A stretch of 64,000 nucleotides of DNA from Isoetes taiwanensis (taxonomy: Eukaryota; Streptophyta; Lycopodiopsida; Isoetales; Isoetaceae): positions 6,753,890 to 6,817,889 of the forward strand of contig JAJEKV010000030.1 of the NCBI GenBank assembly GCA_021234155.1. Direction: 5' to 3'. The notes under the pieces are model-generated. The model ran no database searches and was not told the DNA's origin. It saw only the letters and a program-made list of their open reading frames with translations. Below, one piece after another: positions 33,545-44,940 of the stretch; the first letter of the stretch is position 1, and the number at the start of each line of letters is the position of its first letter. Position numbers and translations under genes: made by a program.

Positions 33545-33569
33545 CCTGAGCCAAAAAAATCGGCTCAGG
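33545..33569. repeat. Stem-loop CCTGAGCC/GGCTCAGG
   Basis: A perfect eight-pair stem around a nine-base A-rich loop, inside the AT-rich part of the retroelement interior. No function assigned. Confidence 0.6.
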
Positions 33570-34139
33570 CATGTCGTTTTGTGTGTAGATTAAATGCTTG
33601 TATAGTTAAGATTAATCTACGCATGCAACCTATGCTAGGTAGGGGTTGCATGCGTTGTTACCGATGATGAGACCACTACAGTGATCTCTAGGGCGTGGTG
33701 TAATGTCAATGTAGGCATGACCGCGTTTCCGCTTGGACGAGTGGAAGGTAGATTAGAAAGTCTACTTCTATCCCACGGAAGTAGGCGACCTCGAGAAGAA
33801 AGGAGGTCATTCAGGGAATGCATTGATAGGAAAGGCACCTTTAGCCCCATATATGCTTTGATAGGAGGAAGCTATCCTTCCGCCCCACGGGAAGGATATC
33901 CTCCACGCCAAGGGCAACTAGAGGTGTAGGCATGAGCGGCATATAGGCATATAGGCACATCTCCACGGGCCATAATGGAAGATTCACCCTCTTCCCTCTT
34001 GAGGAGATTAGCCATGCATCCATGTAGATAGGTGGGGTGGTCACCATATAACCAAAATTTTATTAATAATTAAAATAGTAATAACGTGGGGTCGACACTG
34101 CAGGCCAATAGAGCTCTGGAGGGCAAGGAGGTCGAAATT

Positions 34140-34705
34140 CACGAAAACTTGCAACACAAATTTAGTCATAATGTGTTGCAAGGGATGAAGAGTACCTTAG
34201 AAGTGTAAATTTTGTATGAAATTGATAAACTTTGATAAACTTAAATGTTGTGTTAAGTAAGGTTAATAATTACCTTGCGTAGATTAAGTTATGAAGAGAT
34301 AAGTTAATTGGGTAATAAAATAGTACAAAGAATGTCTTAAACATTACCTTAGAGTAATTCTAATAATTAAGATAGTAAGTATGTAATTATAGATATTGTA
34401 AAATTAATGCAGGATTTTAAGGTGCGAGGACTTGCAACACAAATTTTGTTGGAATGTGTTGCAAGGAATGAAGAGTACCTTAAATAATAATTGTATATGA
34501 AAGTGTTAAATTGTGATAAACTAAATGTTATAATAACGAGGACTAATAAATACCCTGTTTAATAGAAATTCTGAATTGACAAGTTATTTGATAATGTAAT
34601 GGCGTAATAATAATTTAAAAATATTACCTTAAGGTAATCTTAATAAATGTGTAAGTATAATAGTAGTATATATCGTATGCATCGGGTTGATTGCGAGGTT
34701 AGGAA
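34140..34705 (+). repeat. 283 bp tandem duplication with a conserved stem-loop
   Basis: Two diverged copies are offset by 283 bases. Both begin with the 11-pair inverted repeat CTTGCAACACA...TGTGTTGCAAG (34148-34182 and 34431-34465) followed by AGAGTACCTTA. Flanking sequence in the copies has drifted far more than the stems. It lies directly upstream of the polypurine tract. Confidence 0.75.
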
Positions 34706-34710
34706 GATTC

Positions 34711-34766
34711 CAAGGTGGGGAGACCCACGATCTTTGCGAGACGACATCATTTCAAGGTGGGGAGAA
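34711..34766 (+). other. Duplicated polypurine tract
   Basis: CAAGGTGGGGAGA occurs at 34711-34723 and, as TCAAGGTGGGGAGAA, again at 34752-34766, where it directly abuts the LTR start TGTGGCGTTCC. Only the second is positioned to prime plus-strand synthesis. Confidence 0.75.
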
Positions 34767-36392
34767 TGTGGCGTTCCGGCCGCGATTATCACGGTCCCGG
34801 GGCGTATCTTTGTCTTTCGCTAAATCACGTACCGCCACTCAACCCCAACGTGTCTGTAGAAGCGTGTAGCCAGTGAGTAGCCCTAGGGGCAACTTGCTAG
34901 GTATGTGCATTTCTTATTAATGTGCACATGCACATTTATTAAGGTGCACACATTTCCATGTGGGCACATTTAGGTGCACACATTTCCATGTAGGCACATT
35001 TGACCACCTAGCCATTAAAGGCAAGTGGGCCCATTTCCAATTATCCCACATGCCTTAAGGGATAATTGGAAACCCTAAGCCCCAACCCTTGCCTATTTAA
35101 GTAGAAGAACCCTAACTTGCCCATTTTCGTTCCTAGGGTTTTTAGAGCTCATTTTTGGCTGCTCTATGAGTCAAAACCGCCTCCCAGACTCTGTCTGAGA
35201 GAATGGCACCATTAGTTTCCCTTGATTCGAGCAGTTCAGTAGGATGGTCGAACTCAGGTCAGGAGGAGCAACTCATGGATCAGGTATGTAGTCGATTTAA
35301 TGGTCTAAACCGTTTTCCAGTCATTGTATCAAAGGTTTAGCCTATTAAATCGCCTTTTTAGCGACTATCTAGATCTCTAGATGAGTAGATACCAGGACTC
35401 TAACTAAAGAACCTAACTCTATGATATAGATTAGATCTATGTTCTTTAGTTCTTCTGTGATGTATATGGATGATGTATCTCTGTGAACTCCTTGTATTGG
35501 GAAGGGGGGTAGAGACTTCAAGCTTGGTAGTAGATGCTCCTAGATTAGCCTCTCTAGCACACCATAGATTCGGCCTGTGTACAAGAACCACACACAGTTG
35601 TGGGTGAAGGGGCGAGGGCCCGGCTAAGAAGGAGGTTAGTGTTCTCGACTCTTGAGCGATCCCTCTGGTGTGTAAGGCCTCTCCGGGATCATTGTGACTA
35701 GGTCTAATGGCTTACCACCGAGTGTGGGTAAGGCATGGGCTCGACACCCGTGAAGTGGTGTTCATGACTTTCCGATGGGTTCAATCGAATACGGGCGGGG
35801 CCCTCTAGTCACCTTGAGTCGGCATGTAGATCTCTGGAGGGAGTGATCCCTACACCTGCCCCATCGGGCTGGGATGATGACCCCGGGAGTAGCCCTTTTG
35901 GCTATGCATCCGGCCGGCTACGGTCGAGGTCAGACACTTTTCAGCCTACTGCGCAAAGTGTGCACGGGAGGGGCGGATGGAGTGGACAACCCTATGCCAT
36001 GTTCTTATGCCAGGCCAAATCCATTGCCATGAATTACATGCGCAATGAACTCGGAGACCCAAGCCGTCACGTCATCCCTTTGAGTCCCCGAGCCTTGGGT
36101 AGGATTCCCTATGTGATGTCTTGATCTTTGTCTATGCAGATATGTGGAGGACCATCCTTACGTGATGGTCATATGATGTTGATGTATGTACTCTTACGAC
36201 ATGTATGTTTACGCTTCGCTGACTAGGTAGGCCACGAGGGAGGCGGGTAAAGGACCCCTTCATTCTTCCCACTGGAACTCTTCAAGGTTGCAGTGATACG
36301 TGGAGGGCCCTATATTAGCATGGAGCTGGTATGGGGGATGAACTCCTGTTTGTATACGGTGAGTGCACCGTATATGAGTAGGGGACGTCACA
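34767..36392 (+). repeat. Gypsy-type 3' LTR (1626 bp)
   Basis: It starts TGTGGCGTTCC after the polypurine tract and ends GGGGACGTCACA, with imperfect inverted ends. It shares the conserved core with the LTRs at 15028-16398 and 18478-19195. A TATA-like CTATTTAAG lies near 35093, and the following GGGTTTTTAGAGCTC segment could start the R region. Sequence of the RTE-like LINE resumes directly after its last base, so the LTR lies inside that LINE. Confidence 0.85.
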
Positions 36393-38215
36393 GTAGTCCT
36401 CTTCAATTTTCACCTTTATGTACATGTGCTCTTGCACATTCCATCGGGAGAACCACTGAGCTTGCCTCTACTTCCAACAGGCTTTGAGGCATTGTGGACC
36501 CATGGCCACTGTGTAAGCCAGGTTGGGGAGACGATCATTGCCCATACAGACTATCTTCTATAAATAGATAATGTGGCAGTCGAGTGCTACCCATTGTTAT
36601 GTTAAGAAACTTGTCTTCTACAAAAGAATCTGGTAGGGAAATGTGGATTTTACCCCATGTGCCTCAGCTAGAAAGGCTTTTTGCACCTGCTTCAGTTCAT
36701 TTCAGTGACTGGACCCCAAACTTCAACCCCATACAAAAGAACATGTTCCACTAAGGCCCTGAACAAGTGTGACAGATGAGCTAAGTCATATAGCTCTGAC
36801 GTGTAACTATTGTTCTGCATTGCATACAATGCCTTCCAACCCGTTATCACCCATAATCGGATAGAAGTACCTCAGTATGTGTGATAGTGAAAAACTCTAT
36901 ACCAAGGTGCTTGTAGATAGGTGCTACATCCACATTTTGCCCCTGATACTTAAAGGAGGGAAACCTCGTTTGACATGAAGATGACATCATCGGTGTATAT
37001 GAGCTGCTTAATAATCTGGTGCACAAAATGAGCTCCATCAACCCTGTGTTTTTTAAGCCACCCTTCCAATTGGTCAATGTAGAGGCCAAACAATGTTGGA
37101 GAGAGTGGGCATCCCTATCGATTGTTGACAGGTTGTCTTGTCAGTATCAGCCAACTTGAGCAAGTCTCATACAGCCTGTACACCGCATTTTGCAAGCCCA
37201 TAGGGGCTCCCCTTGGTCGTGCGTTGTTTGGCATCGTTTATCTTCTTGGAGTCATAGGCGAGTGAAAGCATGCTATAGTGTACCACTTTTGGAACTCTCA
37301 AAAGTATCTGCACTAGGTACTTTTAAAACTGGTACTTTCTGTTTTTTCTTTCCGTTAAAATCAATAAAAATTTCTCAAAATAAAAGCCAATAACATGTCA
37401 ATCTAAAGTATTAAGAGGATAACAATACTATTAGAGGCTAAAATGCATGGATCAACTCTTAGATTAGTAGTTATTGAGTCATTTATGCAAGTTTCCAGTA
37501 CCCTATGCTGGGTACTTTTCTGGGTAGTTCTGCACTCCCTAAAAAGCACTTTAGATGGTACACCCTAGCATGCTTTCACCCAGGCCACTATTCTTCCTTC
37601 TTGCATGAGGACTCTTTCCATTGCTATCTTGCTTGCATCCATTGCTACCAACTTGTCCTTGCTTGGGTCGATAGGGTCAGCACTGGTGTAGTGGTCAAGG
37701 CCTTCTTGAGCTCATCGAAGGAAGCTTAGGCATTCTAAATCCAATGTGCAATCCAATTCTTGACATTCTTGTGCTTAGTGAGGTTCGAAAGAGGCGCTGC
37801 TCACTTAGCAAAGTCCTTGACAAATTCCCTATAATATCTTGCAAGGCCCAAGAAGCTCGTTACTTTCCCACAATTTTTCTCGAGGCACAATGTCAAAAGC
37901 CTTTTGCGACATCAACGAAGCAGCATTAGAGGTCCTGCCGGCAATTCCTATTATCCTCAACCAAGGTCCGCAGTATGAAAATGTGGTCAATGGTGGAGTG
38001 TCAGAGACCGAATCCTGCTTGTTTGTGGGCTTGCACTTCTGTTCCTTCCACCCACATCGCCAGTTGTTGCTCAAGAATGTTGGCCATCAATTTTCGAAAG
38101 AGCGAGCTGACCATAATGGCATGGCTATGTGGATCGCCTGCCTTATATAAGGCCCCTGAAATTGAATTGATATGATATTTCTTTAATGGTTTACTAATGA
38201 ATACCATATAATTGA
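36393..38215 (-). pseudogene. RTE-like LINE reverse transcriptase (copy B, part 2)
   Basis: Minus-strand motifs in order from high to low coordinate: SGALYKAGDPHSHAIMVSS, LMANILEQQLAMWVEG, QKAFDIVPREKLWE, the catalytic LIYTDDVIFMSN (YxDD kept), then FPSFKYQGQNVDVAPIYKHL. All correspond to the copy at 44941-48104. Stops and frame changes are frequent. Upstream (higher coordinates) the homology fades at ~38215, indicating 5' truncation. The 3' part of the same LINE is found at 26331-26810. Confidence 0.8.
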
Positions 38216-39185
38216 GTCAATACATGTTAGTCCAGATTCAAAAGTTTACAAACCGTATCTAGTTATTCAACGTGGCTGTTAAGGTGATTTAATAATGTAA
38301 GTCCAGTTAGTTCTATTACTGCTTAGATTTGATGATGTGTAGTAATGCTCAATGCGTCAACTTTAGTGATATGGTGTATGATTACACCTATCTTGTTTGA
38401 TATACTCACATAATAATTTTACATGGACAATTTATTAATGTTTTATAGTGATTATTTATCGATACTACGTATTTAATGTGTTTGGTTTATAACACATGCT
38501 CATACGACTTTCTTCCATGATGTTTTGGTTGGTTATGTCTATGTTTTCCAAACATTGACATTGTACTATAGTTTTTCTACGTTGGTTAATATCTCTTGTT
38601 TTTGTGATTGACTTGCAAATTGTTTTTTCAATGTGGTTTATGTGGAAGATATTGTTTTTTTGGTTTGAAAAAAAATAAAAATTCAGAAAATTTTGGCAGT
38701 TCATGAATAATATATAAACCATTGAATATACCACAAGTTCCACAACACAGCGAAACAAAAAATTTCAACGTTCAACAAATTAATTATGTTCAAAATTCAA
38801 CAATTACGTTCAACATTTGATAGCCCCCTTAACTTCAACAAATTCAACAATTACATTCAACATTTGATAGCCCCTTTTAACTTCAACAAATTCAACAATT
38901 ACATTCAACATTTGATAGTCCCTTTAACTTCAATGCATAGTTATAAAACATGTTGCCTCTGACAATTTTCTGTGGTATTTGTGTTGTATTCCAATGATAA
39001 CGCAATTGGCAGATTTAAATCTTATAAAAAAATTGAAGCAAAGGCCGCGGATTGAATGTATAATCAAGTAGTTACACACATGTAAACATGCTTGTGGCTA
39101 AGGATTCAATGTACAATCAAGTAGTTACAAGCATATAAACATGCTTATTTACAATTCATACTGAAAAACTTCAATATTAGCCACT
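38216..39185. repeat. AT-rich spacer with short tandem repeats
   Basis: It holds three ~48 bp units (AAATTCAACAATTAC.TTCAAC then ATTTGATAG) at 38793, 38840 and 38888. Closer to the L1 insertion is a repeated TAAACATGCTTGT / CAATCAAGTAGTTACA pattern. No gene was recognised; a T-rich minus-strand frame at 38465-38758 is of low complexity. Confidence 0.6.
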
Positions 39186-39201
39186 AAACATGCTTGTTTA
39201 C
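39186..39201 (+). repeat. L1 target-site duplication, left
   Basis: AAACATGCTTGTTTAC directly precedes the L1 5' end and is repeated exactly after the poly(A) tail at 49930-49945. Confidence 0.85.
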
Positions 39202-39387
39202 GGGCGCCTGAAGCTCGGGTTCTGACGGCGAAACTTTGATAGGCGATATCTCTCTTATCTGGTATCAGATTTTGGCGTGCTTGGGCTCTTTGGAAAGCTT
39301 GCTCCGAGAACTTTCCGCAAATGTATAGCATGAGCTGTTTTGCATGTGGCTTGTTGCCTCAAATAGCTGATTTCCGGACTGGTTCGG

Positions 39388-40908
39388 ATGTCATGGCTCC
39401 TGCCAGACATGCTGATGGGGGGGGGATCGATTGAGCCTCATGGCTTGGAGCTGAAGCCAAGGGAGATGGCAAGGAGAAAGAATCCTCCAGTAAAGGGGAA
39501 GGGCGCGGGTCTCGGCATGCATGAAGAGGCGCAGACTGTAGAGAGTGGCATGCAATTGGTGGCAGAGATGAGGGAGCTCTTGGAATCCCCTTCGGTTGAG
39601 AGGTATATGGATTGCTCCTTCTCTCAGTATAATTCTGAGACCCCAGTAGATTGTGTTTTTGAGACTCCGGTCTTGATTCCATCAAGCATGCCCCCTTTAG
39701 AAACTGGATCTGTGATGCCCTCTTCCCCTGTGCTTGGGAAGGGATCACTTGCTAGTGATGCGCCCTCTTCTAGGGTGCGGCATGGTGTGCATATAGATGA
39801 TGTGCCTCCTAGGGTGCCCCTGGATACCTCTCAGGGTGCGAGCGGTAACTCCAACTCTGTCTTGCCCGGCTTTGGCGGGACAATGACAAACTGTTGCTTT
39901 CGCATCACTTTCGACCGGGATTTTCAAATTGGATCAAAGCGCAAGGCTCGGGTGTAGGACTGCCTGTTCAAGGCATACGAAATTTGTGGAGGATCATCAC
40001 TCATTTGACTGCGAGGCTGACTCTTCCAGGGACTCCATGGATAGATATTGATCATATCAGACATGTTCAGACCATTGAGAATTTAGTTTCCTTTGCGGTA
40101 TTGGGCTACTTCACGGGCTACATATTGGACACGAGGAGGTTTAGCTCTTGGCTTGCCGGACATCTGAGGCGGATTGGTTTGCCTTGGTATCAGTCTCTGA
40201 AATTCCTACCAAATAATTTCTTCATATAAACATGTTTGAGGCTGAGCCTTCCGTGCGGCAGTTGGTTAGTCGGGGGGTGGATACTTTGGGTGAATCATAT
40301 GTGTTGTATCAGTATTATACTCCGATAATGTCCACCAGTTCTTTGACAGCGGTTAAAATCCCATGTTGGTTCCAGATTCAGGATCTTCCTCCTGATCTGA
40401 TGGGGCCTGATTTCTTGGTTTCTATGGCTAATGGCCTGGGTGTATATTTGGCTCATTCTATTGTGCAGGTCCCCAAGATCTGTATTGCTCTGCCTGCTTT
40501 GCAGCCTGTGCCCACTTCTCTTCCAGTTCGTAGTGGTCCCTGGCATTTTCTCTTCCGATTGGAGCTTTTGAATGGCTCTGAGATCCGGCAGATGTTTCCA
40601 TCTATTGTGCTACCATCTGACCATGTTTTTTATCCTATTGGTGCTTCTGATGTGGTAGGGGTTGGGGGTGCTTATCACTGGGGGCCAGATTCCTCTGTTC
40701 ACAGGGCAACAGCGGAGGGACTTCGTGGTCTTGATGAGTGGAGTTGGACCCAGGTGGTGTGGTTGGGAGAGGTGGTGTGGGGCCGAGGGCGGGCCGGGCT
40801 TCTTCTTGGCTGCCCATTGGATGGCGGGGCTAGGGGACGTGGTGGCTCAGGGGAGGGCTCAGATGATGATTTGGTTGTGGCTCAGTGTTGTTTTCGTAGG
40901 CGTACGTA
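39388..40908 (+). pseudogene. L1 ORF1 (gag-like, DUF4283-type)
   Basis: Three consecutive frames make one protein. The first (39388-39957) has MARRKNPPVKGKGAGLGMHE and a Ser/Pro-rich linker. The second holds SFAVLGYFTGYILDTRRFSS and LRRIGLPWYQSLKFLPNNFF. The third (40232-40908) has SLTAVKIPCWFQIQDLPPDL and MANGLGVYLAHS, the pattern of the DUF4283 RNA-binding domain of plant L1 ORF1. It ends in a Gly/Arg-rich and acidic tail. ORF1 coats the LINE RNA. One-base indels near 39900 and 40228 break it, and the end is cut by the insert at ~40909. Confidence 0.75.
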
Positions 40909-42500
40909 ACATATATGGACGTACTGTATCTTGTATTCCATACTGTACATCTCGTACTTTACGAAAATAAGGTAAAAAGATTTTTATGTATATTTGTAAA
41001 TGGTTAGAAACCCTAAGGAGATTTTTCTCCTTCTCATATTGTCTCGTGACCTAATAGCCGCCAAGTCGAAGTCGTTCATGCTCTTACAGATCGGAGCAGG
41101 TTACAGGGGTCGAAGAGCAGCTTAGGGATACTTACAGGAGTCGCGGAGAAGTTTAGGGTCGAAAAGACATCTTAGGGCTTCTCCTTCCTTGCTCTTTGGA
41201 TGGATTTAGCAGCCTGTAAGAGTTTAAGGAAGAGGTAAAAGTAATATTTTCGATCTTTTCTTCCAGGTAGTTATCTTTTGAAACTGAAATCATCCTTGTA
41301 TACCTCCTAGATGTTTTGAGCATGCCATATTAGCAGGTAAGAGTGTTTGAACCTGCTTTTTTCTTTCATTTTGGATCTAATATCAATTTCGGCCATTCAC
41401 TAGATGTTTGCAGCTCGGTACACAGTTCGATCAGACTCTTTAAGCAAGTAAGAGTAATAATACTTAGTTTTTGCTTTCATTGTCTTGAACTAAAGTATGG
41501 CCCACTTACAAGGTTTGTTTATCTGTTGCAGAGTGCCAATCGAACTACATGATTTGTTTTGTGCTTCTACAACTAAGAGAAATGCAGTCTCCACCAGCTC
41601 AGATAATAGGAAGAGGCGATGGCTGCAACTTCTCAAACTGGTAATTGCTATGCTCCAAAGGTCCTCTTACTGGTACTCTTCTAGTAGCTATATGCTAAAA
41701 AAGCAAAATGCATGTTTAAAGGTTTTTCTAAGGCAACATACATATTAGATGTTATGCTCAAGTTAAACAGGCATTTTTCTTACTATAAATAAAGAGCATT
41801 TAGCTCTAGTTCTTGCATGATTATAGAACTAGAACTATAAGTCTTCGTTGCGCGATTTTTTGATGTTAATTCTCATTTTAATGCATAGTAATAATGCAGC
41901 AGCAGACTTGTGATTATTATACATCTGTAAGTTTCTTATATAATGTCTTGTTTCATGTTTACTTACTCAAAGACCATTTCCTCCTGCACAGGATGGTTCT
42001 ACGAGCGTGTGAGCAGCAGCTGTTGCAAAATGAGAATACTCCTGGTATAAGAAATGAAAAGCTTGAAATTAATTATTATTATTATTGATTTTTGAAATCT
42101 CTGATGTTAATTTTTGAAATTTTTGCAGACCAAATGTGCAACATTAGATGCCAAATCTATTAGGTGCCGAATGTTTCTAGTTAGACTGATAGATTGACCA
42201 GAAATTTTGAGTAAAAACTATTGCAATGACTATTAACTATTCAAGTTTTTCAATTGCCCATTATAATAATTTTGTTTTAAGCTCCAATCATTCGGCTTAG
42301 ATTTTTATAATGATCTGTTTCTTCAAATATTGTGGTTCTACAAAAAACTGGAAATACAAAATGAAATGAAAAGTATTTGATGTAGTGTACGTATATAACG
42401 TACTTTACGTATTGTACGCCAAATATAACAACTCATGAAAAATGTACACAAAATACGTAAAACCTCGAAGGTACGAAAAAGGTACCGTACGTTAGAAGTC
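40909..42500. mobile_element. Unidentified 1.6 kb insert in L1, with exon-like pieces
   Basis: L1 coding homology stops at CGTAGGCGTACGTAA and resumes after GTACCGTACGTTAG. Both ends are rich in GTACGT/TTTACGTA motifs that partly mirror one another, suggesting degenerate terminal inverted repeats. The interior has splice-like structures: TTGCAG before and GTAATT after a 110 bp block at 41531-41640 (open as VPIELHDLFCASTTKRNAVS), and CACAG|GATGG...CTG|GTATAAG near 41990-42047. I do not recognise the product. A Pack-type DNA transposon carrying gene fragments is possible. Confidence 0.4.
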
Positions 42501-42599
42501 GTATTATCTGCAGTGCGGTCTACTCTGGACGTGACTACACCGGGCTAGGTCCGAGGGGCGGGGGCTGGGGAGGGGGCTGGTGATCCCGGCCGGGATGTC

Positions 42600-44268
42600 C
42601 CGGTAGCGGTATGTGCTGAGCATGAGGTGGCTGGAGCAGCCCGGTTGGAGGTAGAGACTAGCGTGGCCCATGACTCTATGGAGGTGCTTGGGGGACTTCC
42701 AACACGTGTTGGAAGTGGAGTGTCACGAGAGGGGCCGTGGGGTCACTTTGCCAAGATTAATCCTCTGGCTCTAGATGATGACTCTGCGGAGTTGGCTGAT
42801 GGCCTGGTGGGTAGGCATGTGGGGCTTGCCACTTCTCATACGGATGAATAGGTTCGATCCTCGGTTGGAATGTGCGGGGGTGCGGTCCTCTAGTAGTAAG
42901 AGGGCCCGTGTTTCTTTGGCACTTGGCGATTCGGCCCCGATATTGTTTGCATTCGGGGAGCATAAGTGTCCACCGGTGATATGTCGAGGGCTCATGAATA
43001 TGGTTGGTAGGCAGTTTGTCTCTATTGCTTCTTCTTACAAGCGGACCATAGTGGGGGGTACTCTTATTGCTTGGAGGATGGATGTGCAGTCACATACTCA
43101 GCGTGATGACGAGGTTTGGTCGGTGGGCAATAATTAAGTGGTTGGAGGGAGGGCAAGAGTGGGGGATTGTTAATGTTTATGCCCCTAATCAGCCTTCTCG
43201 GTGGTGCTTTTTTAGGGCCACATCCGGAAATAAGTTCGCGAGCCCTTGGCGGGTTGCGTCGCTTAGTTCTTTGTTAGGGGGACTTCAATATGGTAGAGCG
43301 AGTAGAGGATCGCTCTGGTTCGGAACCCCAGGTTGTGCATGGGTTTGAGAGGATCGATGGTCTCGTTTGTTGCGAGGATTTGGCCTTGGTTGAGGTCCCA
43401 AAGGGACTTGTCTTTCACCTATTGTAATAGGCGATTAGTGCGGGCGGCGTATGCTAGGCATGACCGGGTGCTATGCTTCCCCATGCGCCTTTGGATGGTG
43501 TGCCCTCTTTTTAGCCCGGAGTAACATTCATCTACCTCCATTTCTGATCATTACCCTCGGGTTTTGTCGGTCGAGGTGCGGTTGCCTCTCGGCCCTCTAG
43601 GGCCGGTGTTCCGTTTGAACACCCGGCCGCCTTCGGGTGATCTTGGTTTCTCGCCCGATGCGGGGAGTTGTGTCTTGATACCTTTTCATCTCTGAAGGGT
43701 ATGCCCGGTATGGTGACTGCGTTGGCCAGGGTGAAGCATTTTGCCAAGCTCTTTGGTAGGCAGCATGTGCAGCAGGAGCGGCAGGAGTTGCATGGTCTCT
43801 ATCAGGAGTTGGAGAAGATTCGGGCGCGGCCTTCATGGCATTAGGGAGAATGCGGTGTTGCGGCATATTGTTGCTCTTGAGCGAGGTTAAAGTCTGTGAG
43901 GCGCGTGTGAAGGCGGCCCTTACTGGTTGAAGGAGGGGACACAAGTTGCTCGGTGTTCTTGAGCAGCTAAGCGTGGCGATATCGGCATCTATGGCGTCCT
44001 TGCTTTGCCTGATGGCCGGACTTTGGAGGATCCCGCTGATTTGCAGCGGTATGTGCATGCTCATTTCTCAGGGTTTTTCATACAACGCTCATGAGCAGGA
44101 GATGCAGGAGCTTGTTTTGGGGGTTGTTAAGCCATCTATTCTGCCTCACCAGCGTGAGAGCTTGGGCGAGGAGCTCTCGGAGGATTTAAGCGGAGGCATG
44201 TATGTGCATAGCCAACCCGGGCTGGATGGCATCCCCGTGGAGTTCTTTCACTTATTGGGAGTGGGCTG
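42600..44268 (+). pseudogene. L1 ORF2, endonuclease region
   Basis: Heavily broken. The recognisable blocks are KRTIVGGTLIAWRMDV (43040-43090) and EWGIVNVYAPNQPSRW (43160-43210), both typical of the AP-endonuclease domain of L1 ORF2, then REDRWSRLLRGF-type remnants up to ~43550. The interval to the RT (to ~44268) has the expected linker position, with QPGLDGIPVEFFH near 44210. Confidence 0.65.
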
Positions 44269-44940
44269 GTGAGTCATTGTTACCAGTGTATCTTGAGTTC
44301 TTTGCGGTCTTCTCTAATGGATAGGATCTTGAATACCGCATGCATTTCCTTGATTCCTAAGGTTAAGCAGCCTTCTACCATTAATAATTGGAGGCCTATC
44401 TCCTTGTTGTCCTCTGTGTACAAGATTATTGCGAAAGCCATGGCAGAGAAGTTGAAGCCAGTGTTGACTTCTTCCATTAGTAAGGTGCAGTCTGGGTTTG
44501 TTCCTGGGAGGAACATTTTGACTAATGTTGCCGCAGCTTATGAGGGCCTTATTGGGCCAGGAGAACAGGTCAAGGCATCGCCTATCTTAAGCTTGACTTT
44601 GCCAAAGCTTACGATAGTGTCCGTTGGGAGTTCTTGTCTGCCATGATGTTAGCGTTGGGCTGTGGTCCACGCTTTATAGAGACAGTCATGAAGCTGCATA
44701 GGTCAGCACGGGCTACGGTGGTATGCCAGGGTGAACCCTCCGCCTTTTTCTCCTTAGGCAGAGGGGTGCATCAGGGGTGCCCTTTGGCGCCATTTTTGTT
44801 TACGATTGTGGCGGAGGCACTGTCTCAGTTGTTTTTAGCTGCAATGGAGGAGGGGGTGGTGGATGGGCTTCGGATGCAGGATGGTAGCCAGTAGATTATT
44901 AACCAGTTCGCCGATGACACTTTCCTCTTCTTGGTGGCAG
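44269..44940 (+). pseudogene. L1 ORF2 reverse transcriptase, N-terminal part
   Basis: ACISLIPKVKQPSTINNWRP, SVYKIIAKAMAEKLKPVLTS and VQSGFVPGRNILTN are the first RT blocks. After a shift near 44575 follow LDFAKAYDSVRWEFL (motif A Asp), GVHQGCPLAPFLFTIVAEAL (motif B) and FADDTFLFLVAE (motif C, both Asp kept). A TAG interrupts the frame before motif C. The sequence breaks off at 44940, where an opposite-strand LINE has inserted. Confidence 0.85.

Larger units (their letters stand above)
26811..34766 (+). mobile_element. Large, largely non-coding interior ending at an LTR
   Basis: About 8 kb lie between the LINE breakpoint and the LTR at 34767. I find no gag, protease, RT or integrase motif. 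The part from 28.6 to 31.6 kb is purine- and GC-richer on the plus strand, with many short open frames on both strands but no recognised product; 32.0-34.7 kb is AT-rich. A basic 73-codon frame at 27206-27427 has no known motif. A motif (AACTAAACTTTAGTTTT.GA.G.GGCGCAACC) occurs twice, at ~27628 and ~27840. The polypurine tract at 34754-34766 shows that at least the right part is LTR-retrotransposon interior. A LARD-type (non-coding, large) element or an older mosaic are both possible. Confidence 0.4.

Noticed and set aside
34148-34465. CRISPR-like or bacterial terminator interpretation of the repeated stem-loops
   Set aside because: Only two copies 283 bases apart, in an obviously plant retrotransposon context.
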